DNA of 37,111 nt from Flavobacteriales bacterium (GTDB taxonomy: Bacteria > Bacteroidota > Bacteroidia > Flavobacteriales_F > PHOS-HE28), in the NCBI GenBank assembly GCA_023382455.1, contig JAHDVX010000027.1, positions 9,776-46,886 on the forward strand. Direction: 5' to 3'. Below the pieces are notes generated by a model, which searched no databases, was not told where the DNA came from, and was given only the letters and a program-made list of their open reading frames with translations. Positions 1 through 7,688 of the stretch are shown in pieces. A program made the translations under genes and the position numbers. The first letter of the stretch is position 1. Each line of letters opens with the position of its first letter.

Positions 1-95
1 TGTCAGTCCGAGCGCAGCCGGGTGTTTTGCAAGCCTGTCAGTCCGAGCGCAGCCGAGTGTTTTGCAAGCCTGTCAGTCCGAGCGCAGCCGAGGAC
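1..95 (+). repeat. Tandem 35-bp direct repeats, two full copies and one partial
   Basis: The unit starts TGTCAGTCCGAGCGCAGCCG and continues with (g/a)GTGTTTTGCAAGCC. It occurs at 1-35 and 36-70, and its first 22 bases recur from 71. The third copy then diverges into GGAC plus a reverse-complement echo of GCAAGCCTGT at 96-105. An inverted copy of the core lies at 473-497 and a 13-base partial direct copy at 528-540. The array may extend leftward beyond the window. It is non-coding and looks like a dispersed genomic repeat family. It is not a CRISPR array, because no unique spacers separate the copies. Confidence 0.9.
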
Positions 96-110
96 ACAGG
101 CTTGCACACC

Positions 111-430
111 TTAATCCTCTCTTTCCGAACGGTCGTGCCGAGATGAGTTCCTGCACTTGGCCAATTCATGCAGCACTGCTTCATCGTTCATGATGAGCGC
201 ACGCTTTTCGCAGGTGACCAACCCTTCAATTGCTTTTCGCGCCGGATGGCATGCTGGATCCACTGATAGGATTCCACATACACCAGCTTCAATGGGCGTC
301 GCTTGGCAGTATAGGAAGTTGGCTGGAGACCATCACAGTGCTCTTGAAACCGGCGACCTACATCGTTGGTGACACCGGTATAGTACGTGCCGTCACTGCA
401 CAGGATCATGTACGTGTAGTAGACATGCAT
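111..430 (-). pseudogene. GIY-YIG single-domain nuclease, frameshifted near the C-terminus
   Basis: From the ATG at 430 the product has the GIY-YIG core: YYTYMILCSDGTYYTGVTND, then RRFQEH, a YT/KRRP segment and the REKQLKGWSPAK helix. These match the small UPF0213/YhbQ-like nucleases of about 80-110 residues. After the lysine of SPAK the frame reads SVRSS and stops at 188. Adding one A to the A4 run (TTTT at 205-208 on the plus strand) restores the usual continuation KKRALIMNDEAVLHELAKC, ending at a TAA at 111-113. That continuation is family-like, so a one-base deletion is the best reading. It could also be a sequencing error or a tolerated truncation. A GTG at 457 would extend the N-terminus, but that start lies inside the 451-470 hairpin stem and the core begins at the ATG. 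The partner or target is unknown. Confidence 0.8.
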
Positions 431-450
431 AGCGGGAAGGTACCGTTGGG

Positions 451-516
451 CGATCACATGCGAACAAGTTTGGTCCTCGGCTTCGCTCGGACTGACAACT
501 TGTTCGCATGTGATCG
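451..516. repeat. Perfect 20-bp inverted repeat (hairpin) with repeat core in loop
   Basis: Arms 451-470 (CGATCACATGCGAACAAGTT) and 497-516 are perfect reverse complements around a 26-base loop. The loop holds an inverted copy of the repeat core found at 71-95. An alternative pairing exists: 485-497 (GCTCGGACTGACA) can instead pair with 528-540. The two stems cannot form fully together, so the structure could switch. It lies immediately upstream of the GIY-YIG start and could form in RNA or single-stranded DNA. Confidence 0.85.
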
Positions 517-554
517 CGCCATGGGCCTGTCAGTCCGAGCATTAGCGTAGCGGT

Positions 555-584
555 GCTCCGCAGGATGCGCAGCATCCGAGGAGC
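555..584 (-). terminator. Hairpin just downstream of the radical SAM gene, possible terminator
   Basis: GCTCC (555-559) pairs with GGAGC (580-584), and GGATGC (563-568) pairs with GCATCC (572-577), around a 3-base loop with a small internal loop. It begins a few bases past the stop codon of the minus-strand radical SAM gene. There is no clear T-run after it, so intrinsic termination is only possible. Confidence 0.35.
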
Positions 585-591
585 CGCGGCC

Positions 592-1614
592 TCAGGCCCA
601 CACCGGGCAGCCTTCGCTGCAATTCCGGCACATGTCGATGCTTCCGCGGTCGTGCAGCACACGGCTGCGGAAGGCGTTGTAGCGCGGCCCGTGCCAGATC
701 TCCCGGAAGCTTTGCCGCGTAAGGTCGCCCATCACCCACTTGGCATCCTTGTCGAAACAGCAGGGCACCACCTTGCCATCCCATGTCACCACGCAGCTGT
801 GCCACATCTTCCAGCAGTGGTTGCCCATCTTGCCCTTGAACTCCCACACGCCGTCCTTGTTGCGGCGGTAGCGTGCGTATTTGTCCTGCGTGGGGATCAG
901 CGGATGGTCGTCGTGCGGGTCGTAGATCTGGGCCGTCTTCAGCCACAGGTCGTCCACGCCGATTTTCTTGGCCAGTTTCCGCGCTTCGGGGATCTGGTGT
1001 TCGTTGGGCTTCACCACCAGGAACTGGAAGACGATGTGGGGTGTAAGGCTCTTCAGCTTCTTCTTCCAGGCCACCACGCGTTCGGCGCCTTCGATCACGG
1101 TGCTCAGCGTGCCTTCACGCCGGTAGGCGGAATACGTTTCCTGGTCCGTGCCGTCGATGCTGATGATCAGCCGCGACAGCCCGCTGCGCACGGTCTCCTC
1201 CGCCTTGGCCTCGGTGAGGAAGTGCCCGTTGGTGCTGGTGTTAGTATAGATGCCCTTTTCGTGCGCATAGTTCACCATCTCCAAGAACTTCGGGTTGATG
1301 AACGGCTCCCCCTGGAAGTAGAAGGTGAGCGCCCACAGATCATCGGCCAGCTCGTCGATCACCTGCCGGAACAGGTCTTGCTTCAGGTTGCCCGTGGGGC
1401 GGGTGAAGGCGCGCAGGCCGCTGGGGCATTCGGGGCAGCGCAGGTTGCACGCCGTGGTGGGCTCCATGCTGATGCTGAAGGGCATGCCCTCGATCACCGG
1501 CTTCCTGGTGTGCTTCGCCTGGCGGAAGCTGCGCCAGATGCGGTAGGCGTTGCGTGCCCGGCGCGCCGTCAGCGGGCCGGCCCAGATCCGGGCATCGCGA
1601 AGCGCGGCAAGCAT
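592..1614 (-). CDS. Radical SAM protein with SPASM-type C-terminal domain
   Basis: This 340-residue protein has the radical SAM signature CNLRCPEC, with cysteines at about 56, 60 and 63 to bind the SAM-cleaving [4Fe-4S] cluster. The GEP-like motif (QGEPFINP, about 101-108) and the STNG and SIDG motifs of the TIM barrel follow. The C-terminal part carries further cysteines at about 267, 274, 285-286, 329, 332 and 336. This is a SPASM/twitch pattern that binds one or two auxiliary clusters. Family members modify peptides or act as anaerobic maturases; the substrate cannot be read here. No small precursor peptide gene is evident beside it, which argues against a ribosomal-peptide role but does not exclude it. 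It diverges from the DUF5686 gene, with 77 bp between the starts. Confidence 0.9.
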   Translation of the reverse strand: MLAALRDARIWAGPLTARRARNAYRIWRSFRQAKHTRKPVIEGMPFSISMEPTTACNLRCPECPSGLRAFTRPTGNLKQDLFRQVIDELADDLWALTFYFQGEPFINPKFLEMVNYAHEKGIYTNTSTNGHFLTEAKAEETVRSGLSRLIISIDGTDQETYSAYRREGTLSTVIEGAERVVAWKKKLKSLTPHIVFQFLVVKPNEHQIPEARKLAKKIGVDDLWLKTAQIYDPHDDHPLIPTQDKYARYRRNKDGVWEFKGKMGNHCWKMWHSCVVTWDGKVVPCCFDKDAKWVMGDLTRQSFREIWHGPRYNAFRSRVLHDRGSIDMCRNCSEGCPVWA

Positions 1615-1691
1615 GGGCGCAAGGTACCGGTGAACGGTTTCAACCCATCCTGTTACTTTTCTGCACCTTCACCGTCCCACGGATAAGACGC

Positions 1692-4157
1692 ATGCGCGAC
1701 CTGTTGGCCTGGCTGGCTATGGCCCTCACCTTCCCGTCCATGGCCCAGCAGGCCATTACGGGCCGTGTGCTGGATGCCGCCACCAAGGAACCCTTGGCCT
1801 TCGTGCCGTTTGTGATCGAGGGCACACGCACCGGCACCACGTCGGACATCGACGGGCGCTTCACCCTGCACGTGCCGCAGTTGCCGGTGACGCTGAAGGC
1901 CAGCTACGTGGGCTACGAGCCGCTGTTGATCACCGTGTCGGATGCACGGCCGTTGTCGGTGCTGCTCACCGCCAGCAACACCGAGCTGCAGCCCGTGGTG
2001 ATCGGCCACACGGAGAACCCGGCGCACCGCATCATCCGCCGCGCCTACGCCAACCGGAAGGAGAACGACGGCCTGCGACGGCACAGCTACCGCTACACCA
2101 GCTACAGCAAGACCGTATTCGACCTGGAGGCGGACAGCACCGCCCGGAAGGACGCCTCCGCTGCGGAACCGGATACCACCGTGCAGGCCGCCGCCGATAC
2201 CGGCCGCGTGGACAGCGCCGAGGCGGAGTTTCGGAAGTTCCTTGAAACGCAGCACCTCTTCCTGATCGAAAGCGCCACGAAGAAGAGCTTCATCCCACCG
2301 GCGGCGGAGAAGGAGGAGGTGCTGGCCATGCGCGTCAGCGGGCTGAAGGACCCGGGCTTCATGACGCTGGTGGCCCAGACCAAGACCTTCAGCATCTACG
2401 CCCCGCAGATCGACATCGGCGACAAGAGCTACCTCGGCCCCATCGGCCCCGCCAGCACCTCCAAGTACCTCTTCGTGCTGGAGGACACGCTCTACCAGGG
2501 CCGCGACAGCGTGTATGTGATCAGCTACCGGCCGCGCCGCAGCACCAAGTTCGACGGGCTGGAGGGCCTGCTCTACATCAACACGGACGGCTATGCGGTG
2601 CAGAACGTCACCGCAGAGCCGGTGCAGCGCAGCGGCATGAGCATCCGCTTCCAACAGCAGCACCGCCTGCTGCCCACGGCCACCGGCGACAGCGCCTGGT
2701 TCCCGGTGCAGCTCAATTCGTTCATCTACCTCAACAGCGTCAGCATCAACGGCCTGTCCGTGTACGGCGAGGGCAAGACCTACTTGAAGCACATCGAACT
2801 GGACCCCGACATCCCGCGCAAGGAGGTGCGCGGCCCCGAGCTGGTGGTGGCCAAGCAGGGCCTGCAGCGCGATGATGCGTACTGGGCCGGGCTGCGCGAG
2901 GATACCCTGGGCGCCAAGGACCTGCGTACCTACGAAATGATGGACAGCCTGGGCCAGGCGGAGCACTTCGACCGCAAGCTGAAGTTCCTTGCCGCCCTCA
3001 CCACCGGCCGGCTCCCCGTGGGCCCGGTGGACCTGCGGCTGGACCAGGTCATGGCCTACAACGATTACGAGGGCTTCCGCCTCGGTGCCGGCCTGGTGAC
3101 CAACGACAAGGTGAGCCGCCATGCCTCCCTGGGCGGCTACTTCGCCTACGGCTTCGGCGACAAGCACTGGAAGTACGGCGGCGACCTCACCATCAAGCCG
3201 CTGTACGGCCGCGACCTGCACCTGAAGCTGGCCTACGCCAACGACGTGGCGGAGATCGGCGGCGTGGCCTTCGAGGGCCGGCACGGGCCCCTGCTCAGCC
3301 AGGAGAGCTACCGCATGCTCTACGTGGACCGCATGGACCGGATCGAGCGCTTCTCCGCACAGGTGATGCTGCGTGCGGGCAGTTCGCTGAAGCTCTGGCT
3401 CGGCACCGAGCGGGCGTTGCGCGTGAACGACATCGGCCATGCCTATGTGGAACCGGTAAGTGACGGGGTCACGCTCCAGCGGAGCGACTTTCTCACCGGT
3501 GCCTACACCCTCGACCTGCGCTGGGCCTTCCGCGAGCAGCTGGCCCGGCTGCCCGGCCAGGAGCTCTCGCTGGGCACCAAGTTCCCCATCGTGTACGTGC
3601 ATGCCATGAAGGCCCGGAAGGGTTTGTGGGAAGGGGAGTGGGACACCTGGCGCGTGGATGCGATGGTGGAGAAGACCTTCAAAGTGCGGCTGCTCGGCGA
3701 CCTCTCGCTGCGCCTGATGGGCGGCGTGGCCGATACCGATGCGCCGATGGCCTTTCTCTACAACCTGCGGGGCACACTCAGCCGTCGCTTCCCCGTGGCC
3801 GGCACCAACGTGTTCGAGACCATGCGGCCCAACGAATTCTTGGCGGACCGCTACGCCGCCTTCCACCTGAAGCACAGCTTCGGCAAGCTGTTGATCGACA
3901 CCAAGCACTTCAAGCCGCGGCCGGCCATCGTGACCAGCGTGGCCTTCGGTGGGCTGTCCCGGCCGGAAAACCACCAGGGGCTCGCCTTCAACGCGCTGGG
4001 GAACGGTTACTATGAAAGCGGCCTGCTGATCGAGAACCTGCTGCGCTCCGGGTTTTCCAGCCTGGGCGTGGGCGGCTTCTACCGCTACGGCCCGTACGCC
4101 CTTCCGGACCAAGGGGACAACTTCGCCGTGAAGGTCACCGCCGGTTACGCCTTCTGA
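1692..4157 (+). CDS. DUF5686 / carboxypeptidase-regulatory-like outer-membrane protein
   Basis: The 821-residue product begins with a signal peptide (MRDLLAWLAMALTFPSMAQQ). A carboxypeptidase regulatory-like beta-sandwich follows (about 20-105: ITGRVLDAATKEPLAFVPF, then a GTTSDIDGRF turn). A long beta-rich region comes next, ending in an aromatic residue (GYAF) as expected for an outer-membrane barrel. This is the layout of the Bacteroidota DUF5686 family, whose function is not established. The reading frame is open further upstream, but only the ATG at 1692 gives a signal peptide. A TActTTTc sequence at 1654-1661 resembles a -7 box about 30 nt before the start. Confidence 0.85.
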   Translation: MRDLLAWLAMALTFPSMAQQAITGRVLDAATKEPLAFVPFVIEGTRTGTTSDIDGRFTLHVPQLPVTLKASYVGYEPLLITVSDARPLSVLLTASNTELQPVVIGHTENPAHRIIRRAYANRKENDGLRRHSYRYTSYSKTVFDLEADSTARKDASAAEPDTTVQAAADTGRVDSAEAEFRKFLETQHLFLIESATKKSFIPPAAEKEEVLAMRVSGLKDPGFMTLVAQTKTFSIYAPQIDIGDKSYLGPIGPASTSKYLFVLEDTLYQGRDSVYVISYRPRRSTKFDGLEGLLYINTDGYAVQNVTAEPVQRSGMSIRFQQQHRLLPTATGDSAWFPVQLNSFIYLNSVSINGLSVYGEGKTYLKHIELDPDIPRKEVRGPELVVAKQGLQRDDAYWAGLREDTLGAKDLRTYEMMDSLGQAEHFDRKLKFLAALTTGRLPVGPVDLRLDQVMAYNDYEGFRLGAGLVTNDKVSRHASLGGYFAYGFGDKHWKYGGDLTIKPLYGRDLHLKLAYANDVAEIGGVAFEGRHGPLLSQESYRMLYVDRMDRIERFSAQVMLRAGSSLKLWLGTERALRVNDIGHAYVEPVSDGVTLQRSDFLTGAYTLDLRWAFREQLARLPGQELSLGTKFPIVYVHAMKARKGLWEGEWDTWRVDAMVEKTFKVRLLGDLSLRLMGGVADTDAPMAFLYNLRGTLSRRFPVAGTNVFETMRPNEFLADRYAAFHLKHSFGKLLIDTKHFKPRPAIVTSVAFGGLSRPENHQGLAFNALGNGYYESGLLIENLLRSGFSSLGVGGFYRYGPYALPDQGDNFAVKVTAGYAF

Positions 4158-4209
4158 CACGCCCCCCGGAACGGCGCATTTTTCCGGCAGCCGCTCACCT
4201 GCTTTTTCG

Positions 4210-4217
4210 CACCTTTG
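4210..4217 (+). promoter_or_regulatory. Candidate -7 box (CACCTTTG) for the RND exporter gene
   Basis: This matches the Bacteroidota TAnnTTTG -7 consensus at all but the first base and lies 42 nt before the ATG at 4260. No clear -33 TTG is placed at the right distance. Confidence 0.4.
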
Positions 4218-4259
4218 CGCGCCTTTGCCGCCCTGGAAACCTGCGGTCGGGCAAATGGA

Positions 4260-6674
4260 ATGTGGGCTTGGCTGGCCGGACGCGTGCTGCGCAATCGCAT
4301 CGGGATCCTGATCGTGATCGGGATCATCACGGCCTTCATGGCCGTGGAGGCCACCCAGGTGCGCATGAACTACAACCACGGCGGCCTGCTTCCCAAGAGC
4401 GACCCCGCCTTTGCGGAGTATGAATCCTTCCTGAAGACCTTCGGCTCCGACGGGAACGTGATCGTGGTGGGCACCTTGGGCAAGGAGCTGTACACCCCGG
4501 CGAACTTCAAGGCGTGGTACCACCTGGGCCGGCAGGCGCGGGCCATCGACGGCATCGACAGCGTGTTCAGCGAGGCCGACCTCTTCACCCTGGTGCGCAA
4601 CGACAGCCTGCAGAAGTTCGAGTTGGCGAAGCTGATGGGCGCACCGCCCACCACGCAGCCCGAAATGGACTCGCTCAAGGCGCGGATCCGGGCGCTGCCG
4701 TTCTACAGCGGCCTGCTTTACAACGACAGCACCGGCGCCAGCCTGATGATGGTCTTCGTGAACGCGAAGCTCTTCAACACCGATGCCCGCGACCAGGTGA
4801 TCGATTCTCTGGAGGCACGCATCCAGGCGTTCTCCGCCGCCACGGGCCTGGAGGTCCACGCGAGCGGCCTGCCCTGGGTGCGGGTGAAGAACACCCGGCT
4901 GGTGAAGGGGGAGATGCCGCTGTTCATGGCCTTGAGCGTGGGCATCTGCGCCTTGCTGCTGCTGCTCTTCTTCCGGTCCGTGCGCGTGATGCTGATCTGT
5001 CTGGGCGTGGTGGCCATCAGCGTGGTGTGGGCCTTTGGCAGCATGGCCCTGCTGGGCTACGGCATCACCATCCTGCAATCGGTGATCGCGCCCCTGTTGG
5101 TGGTGGTGGGCGTGCCCAACTGCGTCTTCCTGGTCAATGCCTACCACCACGACTACGTGCACCACGGCAACAAGATCAAGGCGCTGCAGCGCATGATCAG
5201 CCGGGTGGGGTCGGCCAGCTTCATCACCAACGCCACCAAGGCTGCCGGCTTCGCCGCGTTCTGCATCACGTACAGCGACATGCTCAAGCAGTTCGGCCTG
5301 ATCGCCACCATCGGCATCATGGTCACCTTCGCCTTGGGCCTCACCCTGGTGCCCATCATCCTCAGCTGGATGCCGGAGCCCCGGGCCCGCCACCTGAGCC
5401 ACCTGGAGCGCGGATGGCTGGACCGCGCGCTGGAACTGATCGTCAATTCCTCACGCAACAGGCGGCCCGCCATTTACCTCATCACGGTGGTGGTCACGTT
5501 GGTGGCCTGTGCGGGCCTGCTGCGGCTGAAGGATGAAAGCCGTATCGTGGACGACCTGCCCTCGGACAACCCCGTGATCACCGACCTGCGCTTCTTCGAG
5601 CGCAACTTCAGCGGCGTGATGCCCCTGGAGGTGATCGTGGGCACCGGGAAGAAGGGCGGGGTGCTGAAGGATGCCACCCTGAAGCGCATCGACCGCTTTT
5701 CGGACACCTTGGCGGCCTACCCGGAGCTGAGCCGCCCGCTGAGCGTGGTGGATGCCGTGAAGTTCATGCGCCAGGGATTCTACGGCGGCGATCCCGGGCG
5801 GTACGGCCTGCTCACCGGCACCGACAAGCGCTTCATGCTGCCCTATCTGCAGCACCTGGACGGCGGTTCGGGCGGGGCGGGAATGGGCAAGGCATTCATC
5901 GACAGCACGCGGGCCACCACGCGCATCACCGTGCAGATGGCCGACGTGGGCACCACGCGCATGGACGCCCTGCTGCAGAAGTTGCGGGCCCAGGCCGACA
6001 GCATCTTCCCGGCGGACCGCTATGACGTGCTTTTCACCGGCACCAGCGTGGTCTTCCTCAAGGGCAGCAGCTACTTGGTGAGCAACCTCATCTCCAGCCT
6101 CTTTTGGGCCATCGTCATCATCGTGGTGCTCATGGCACTGCTGTTCAACTCCGTCCGCATCCTGGTGGTGGCGCTCATCCCCAACGTGGTGCCGCTGATC
6201 CTTACGGCGGGCATCATGGGCTTCGTGCACATCCCCATCAAGCCCAGCACCATGCTGGTCTTCGGCATCGCCCTGGGCATCGCCGTGGACAACGCCATCT
6301 TCTTCCTGGCCCGCTACCGGTTGGAGCTCAAGCTTACCGGCGGCGACCTCTCGCGCAGCGTGGACAATGCCGTGCGCCAGGTGAGCGTGGGCATCATTTA
6401 CACCAGTGCGGTGCTGGTGGCCGGCTTCAGCATGTTCGCCTTCTCGCGTTTCGGCGGTATCCAGGCGCTGGGGCTGCTCACCACCATCACCCTGCTCATC
6501 GCCATGCTCACCAACCTGCTGGTGCTGCCCGCCATGGTGCTCTCCCTGAACAAGCGGATCATGTCCAAGGCGTTCAATGAACCCATGCTGGAGATCTACG
6601 ACGAGGAGGAGGACATCGAGCTGGAGGCGTTGACCGTGGAAACGCAGAAGGCACCCAAACCAGACGGAGCATGA
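4260..6674 (+). CDS. RND/MMPL-family exporter
   Basis: This is an 804-residue inner-membrane protein with the duplicated RND layout. It has an N-terminal membrane helix (about 8-28), a periplasmic loop, and a first permease block (about 215-375). A second helix with a second periplasmic loop follows, then a final permease block (about 610-775). Motifs include [16 protein letters not shown] and [19 protein letters not shown], typical of MMPL/Patched/HpnN-like transporters that move hydrophobic or lipid-like substrates by proton motive force. The C-terminus is a short acidic tail ([14 protein letters not shown]). The ATG at 4260 is chosen because the first helix follows directly. The stop overlaps the next start as ATGA, which implies translational coupling to rmlA. 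The substrate is unknown. Confidence 0.88.
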   Translation: MWAWLAGRVLRNRIGILIVIGIITAFMAVEATQVRMNYNHGGLLPKSDPAFAEYESFLKTFGSDGNVIVVGTLGKELYTPANFKAWYHLGRQARAIDGIDSVFSEADLFTLVRNDSLQKFELAKLMGAPPTTQPEMDSLKARIRALPFYSGLLYNDSTGASLMMVFVNAKLFNTDARDQVIDSLEARIQAFSAATGLEVHASGLPWVRVKNTRLVKGEMPLFMALSVGICALLLLLFFRSVRVMLICLGVVAISVVWAFGSMALLGYGITILQSVIAPLLVVVGVPNCVFLVNAYHHDYVHHGNKIKALQRMISRVGSASFITNATKAAGFAAFCITYSDMLKQFGLIATIGIMVTFALGLTLVPIILSWMPEPRARHLSHLERGWLDRALELIVNSSRNRRPAIYLITVVVTLVACAGLLRLKDESRIVDDLPSDNPVITDLRFFERNFSGVMPLEVIVGTGKKGGVLKDATLKRIDRFSDTLAAYPELSRPLSVVDAVKFMRQGFYGGDPGRYGLLTGTDKRFMLPYLQHLDGGSGGAGMGKAFIDSTRATTRITVQMADVGTTRMDALLQKLRAQADSIFPADRYDVLFTGTSVVFLKGSSYLVSNLISSLFWAIVIIVVLMALLFNSVRILVVALIPNVVPLILTAGIMGFVHIPIKPSTMLVFGIALGIAVDNAIFFLARYRLELKLTGGDLSRSVDNAVRQVSVGIIYTSAVLVAGFSMFAFSRFGGIQALGLLTTITLLIAMLTNLLVLPAMVLSLNKRIMSKAFNEPMLEIYDEEEDIELEALTVETQKAPKPDGA

Positions 6675-7537
6675 AAGGCATCATTCTCGCCGGCGGCAGC
6701 GGCACCCGCCTGCACCCGCTCACCCTCGCCGTGAGCAAACAGCTGATGCCGGTGTACGACAAGCCGATGATCTACTACCCGCTGAGCACGCTCATGGCGG
6801 CGGGCATCCGCGAGGTGCTCATCATCAGCACCCCGCACGACATGCCGCAGTTCCAGAAGCTGCTGGGCGATGGGAAGAACCTCGGCTGCTCCTTCCGCTA
6901 CGCCGTGCAGGAAGTGCCCAACGGCCTGGCGCAGGCTTTCGTCATCGGGCGGGAGTTCATCGGCAACGACAGCGTGGCGCTGATCCTGGGCGACAACATC
7001 TTCTACGGCGCCGGCCTGGGCCGCAAGCTGGGCGCGCACACCGAGGTGGACGGAGGCCTGGTCTTCGCCTACCACGTCAGCGACCCCGAGCGCTACGGTG
7101 TGGTGGAATTCGATGCGGACAACCGCGTGGTAAGCATCGAGGAAAAGCCCGCCAAGCCCAAGAGCAACTTCGCCGTGCCCGGCCTCTATTTCTATGACAA
7201 CAGCGTGGTGGAGGTGGCGGCAGCCCTGAAGCCCAGTGCGCGCGGCGAGTACGAGATCACCGACGTGAACAAGGAATACCTGCGGCGCGGCAAGTTGAGG
7301 GTGGAAGTGCTGGACCGCGGCACCGCGTGGCTGGATACCGGCACCTTCGGCTCGTTGATGCAGGCCGGTCAGTTCGTGCAGGTCATCGAGGCGCGGCAGG
7401 GGCTGCGCATCGGCTGTATCGAGGAAGTGGCCTTCAAGCGCGGATTCATTGATGCGGTGCAGTTGAGGAAACTGGCGGAGCCGCTGGTGAAGAGCGGGTA
7501 TGGGGAGTACTTGATGAAATTGGTGGGGGAGGAGTAG
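6671..7537 (+). CDS. rmlA: Glucose-1-phosphate thymidylyltransferase
   Basis: The 288-residue enzyme makes dTDP-glucose from dTTP and glucose-1-phosphate, the first step of dTDP-L-rhamnose and related sugar synthesis in the cytoplasm. The nucleotide-binding signature [13 protein letters not shown] is at about 6-18. It is followed by [20 protein letters not shown] (about 108-115), [20 protein letters not shown] and [10 protein letters not shown]. Length and motifs match the RmlA/RfbA family throughout. The ATG overlaps the stop of the exporter gene by four bases. No rmlB, rmlC or rmlD follows, so the rest of the pathway must be encoded elsewhere. Confidence 0.97.
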   Translation: MKGIILAGGSGTRLHPLTLAVSKQLMPVYDKPMIYYPLSTLMAAGIREVLIISTPHDMPQFQKLLGDGKNLGCSFRYAVQEVPNGLAQAFVIGREFIGNDSVALILGDNIFYGAGLGRKLGAHTEVDGGLVFAYHVSDPERYGVVEFDADNRVVSIEEKPAKPKSNFAVPGLYFYDNSVVEVAAALKPSARGEYEITDVNKEYLRRGKLRVEVLDRGTAWLDTGTFGSLMQAGQFVQVIEARQGLRIGCIEEVAFKRGFIDAVQLRKLAEPLVKSGYGEYLMKLVGEE

Positions 7538-7582
7538 GGCGACGCAGTACGTGAGGCATAGGCCTTAGGATACAGGACGTCG

Positions 7583-7629
7583 TTGTCGGTTGTTAGTTGT
7601 TAGTTGCCAGTTGTCAGTTGTCAGTTGTC
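7583..7629 (+). repeat. Heptanucleotide tandem repeat (TTGTYAG)n, nearly seven copies
   Basis: The run reads TTGTCGG, TTGTTAG, TTGTTAG, TTGCCAG, TTGTCAG, TTGTCAG, TTGTC with no interruption. It lies in the 151-bp gap between rmlA and the polyprenyl synthase gene. Simple heptad repeats of this kind can vary in copy number by replication slippage. It is about 60 bp before the next start codon, so it could affect that gene's promoter spacing, but this is inference. Confidence 0.9.
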
Positions 7630-7688
7630 CGGGGTGCTGCGATTAGATCATGGGCTTCTTGGCGAATTGGTAAATTGAAGATCCTTCC

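Larger units (their letters stand above)
64..516 (-). mobile_element. Candidate compact GIY-YIG element bounded by inverted repeats in hairpin loops
   Basis: The 25 bases at 71-95 and the 25 bases at 473-497 are reverse complements at 24 of 25 positions; the mismatch is G versus T in the middle. Each copy falls in the loop of its own stem-loop. The left stem pairs 64-73 with 96-105. The right stem pairs 451-470 with 497-516, a perfect 20-bp stem. Almost everything between the two hairpins is a small GIY-YIG nuclease gene. The repeats and stems are seen directly. That this is a mobile or REP-like non-autonomous element is inference, since no target-site duplication or empty site is visible here. 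Confidence 0.5.

Noticed and set aside
1-110. CRISPR array at the left edge
   Set aside because: The 35-bp units are contiguous with no unique spacers, and no cas genes are in the window.
553-1686. A 377-codon plus-strand frame across the radical SAM gene
   Set aside because: It is antisense to a gene with an intact radical SAM motif and seven SPASM cysteines. The composition is shadow-like.
1653-5402. A 1249-codon minus-strand open frame opposite the DUF5686 and RND genes
   Set aside because: It is rich in His, Gln, Gly and Ala with no domain or signal, and both strands cannot plausibly be coding. The plus-strand genes have clear families. It is a by-product of GC-rich codon use.
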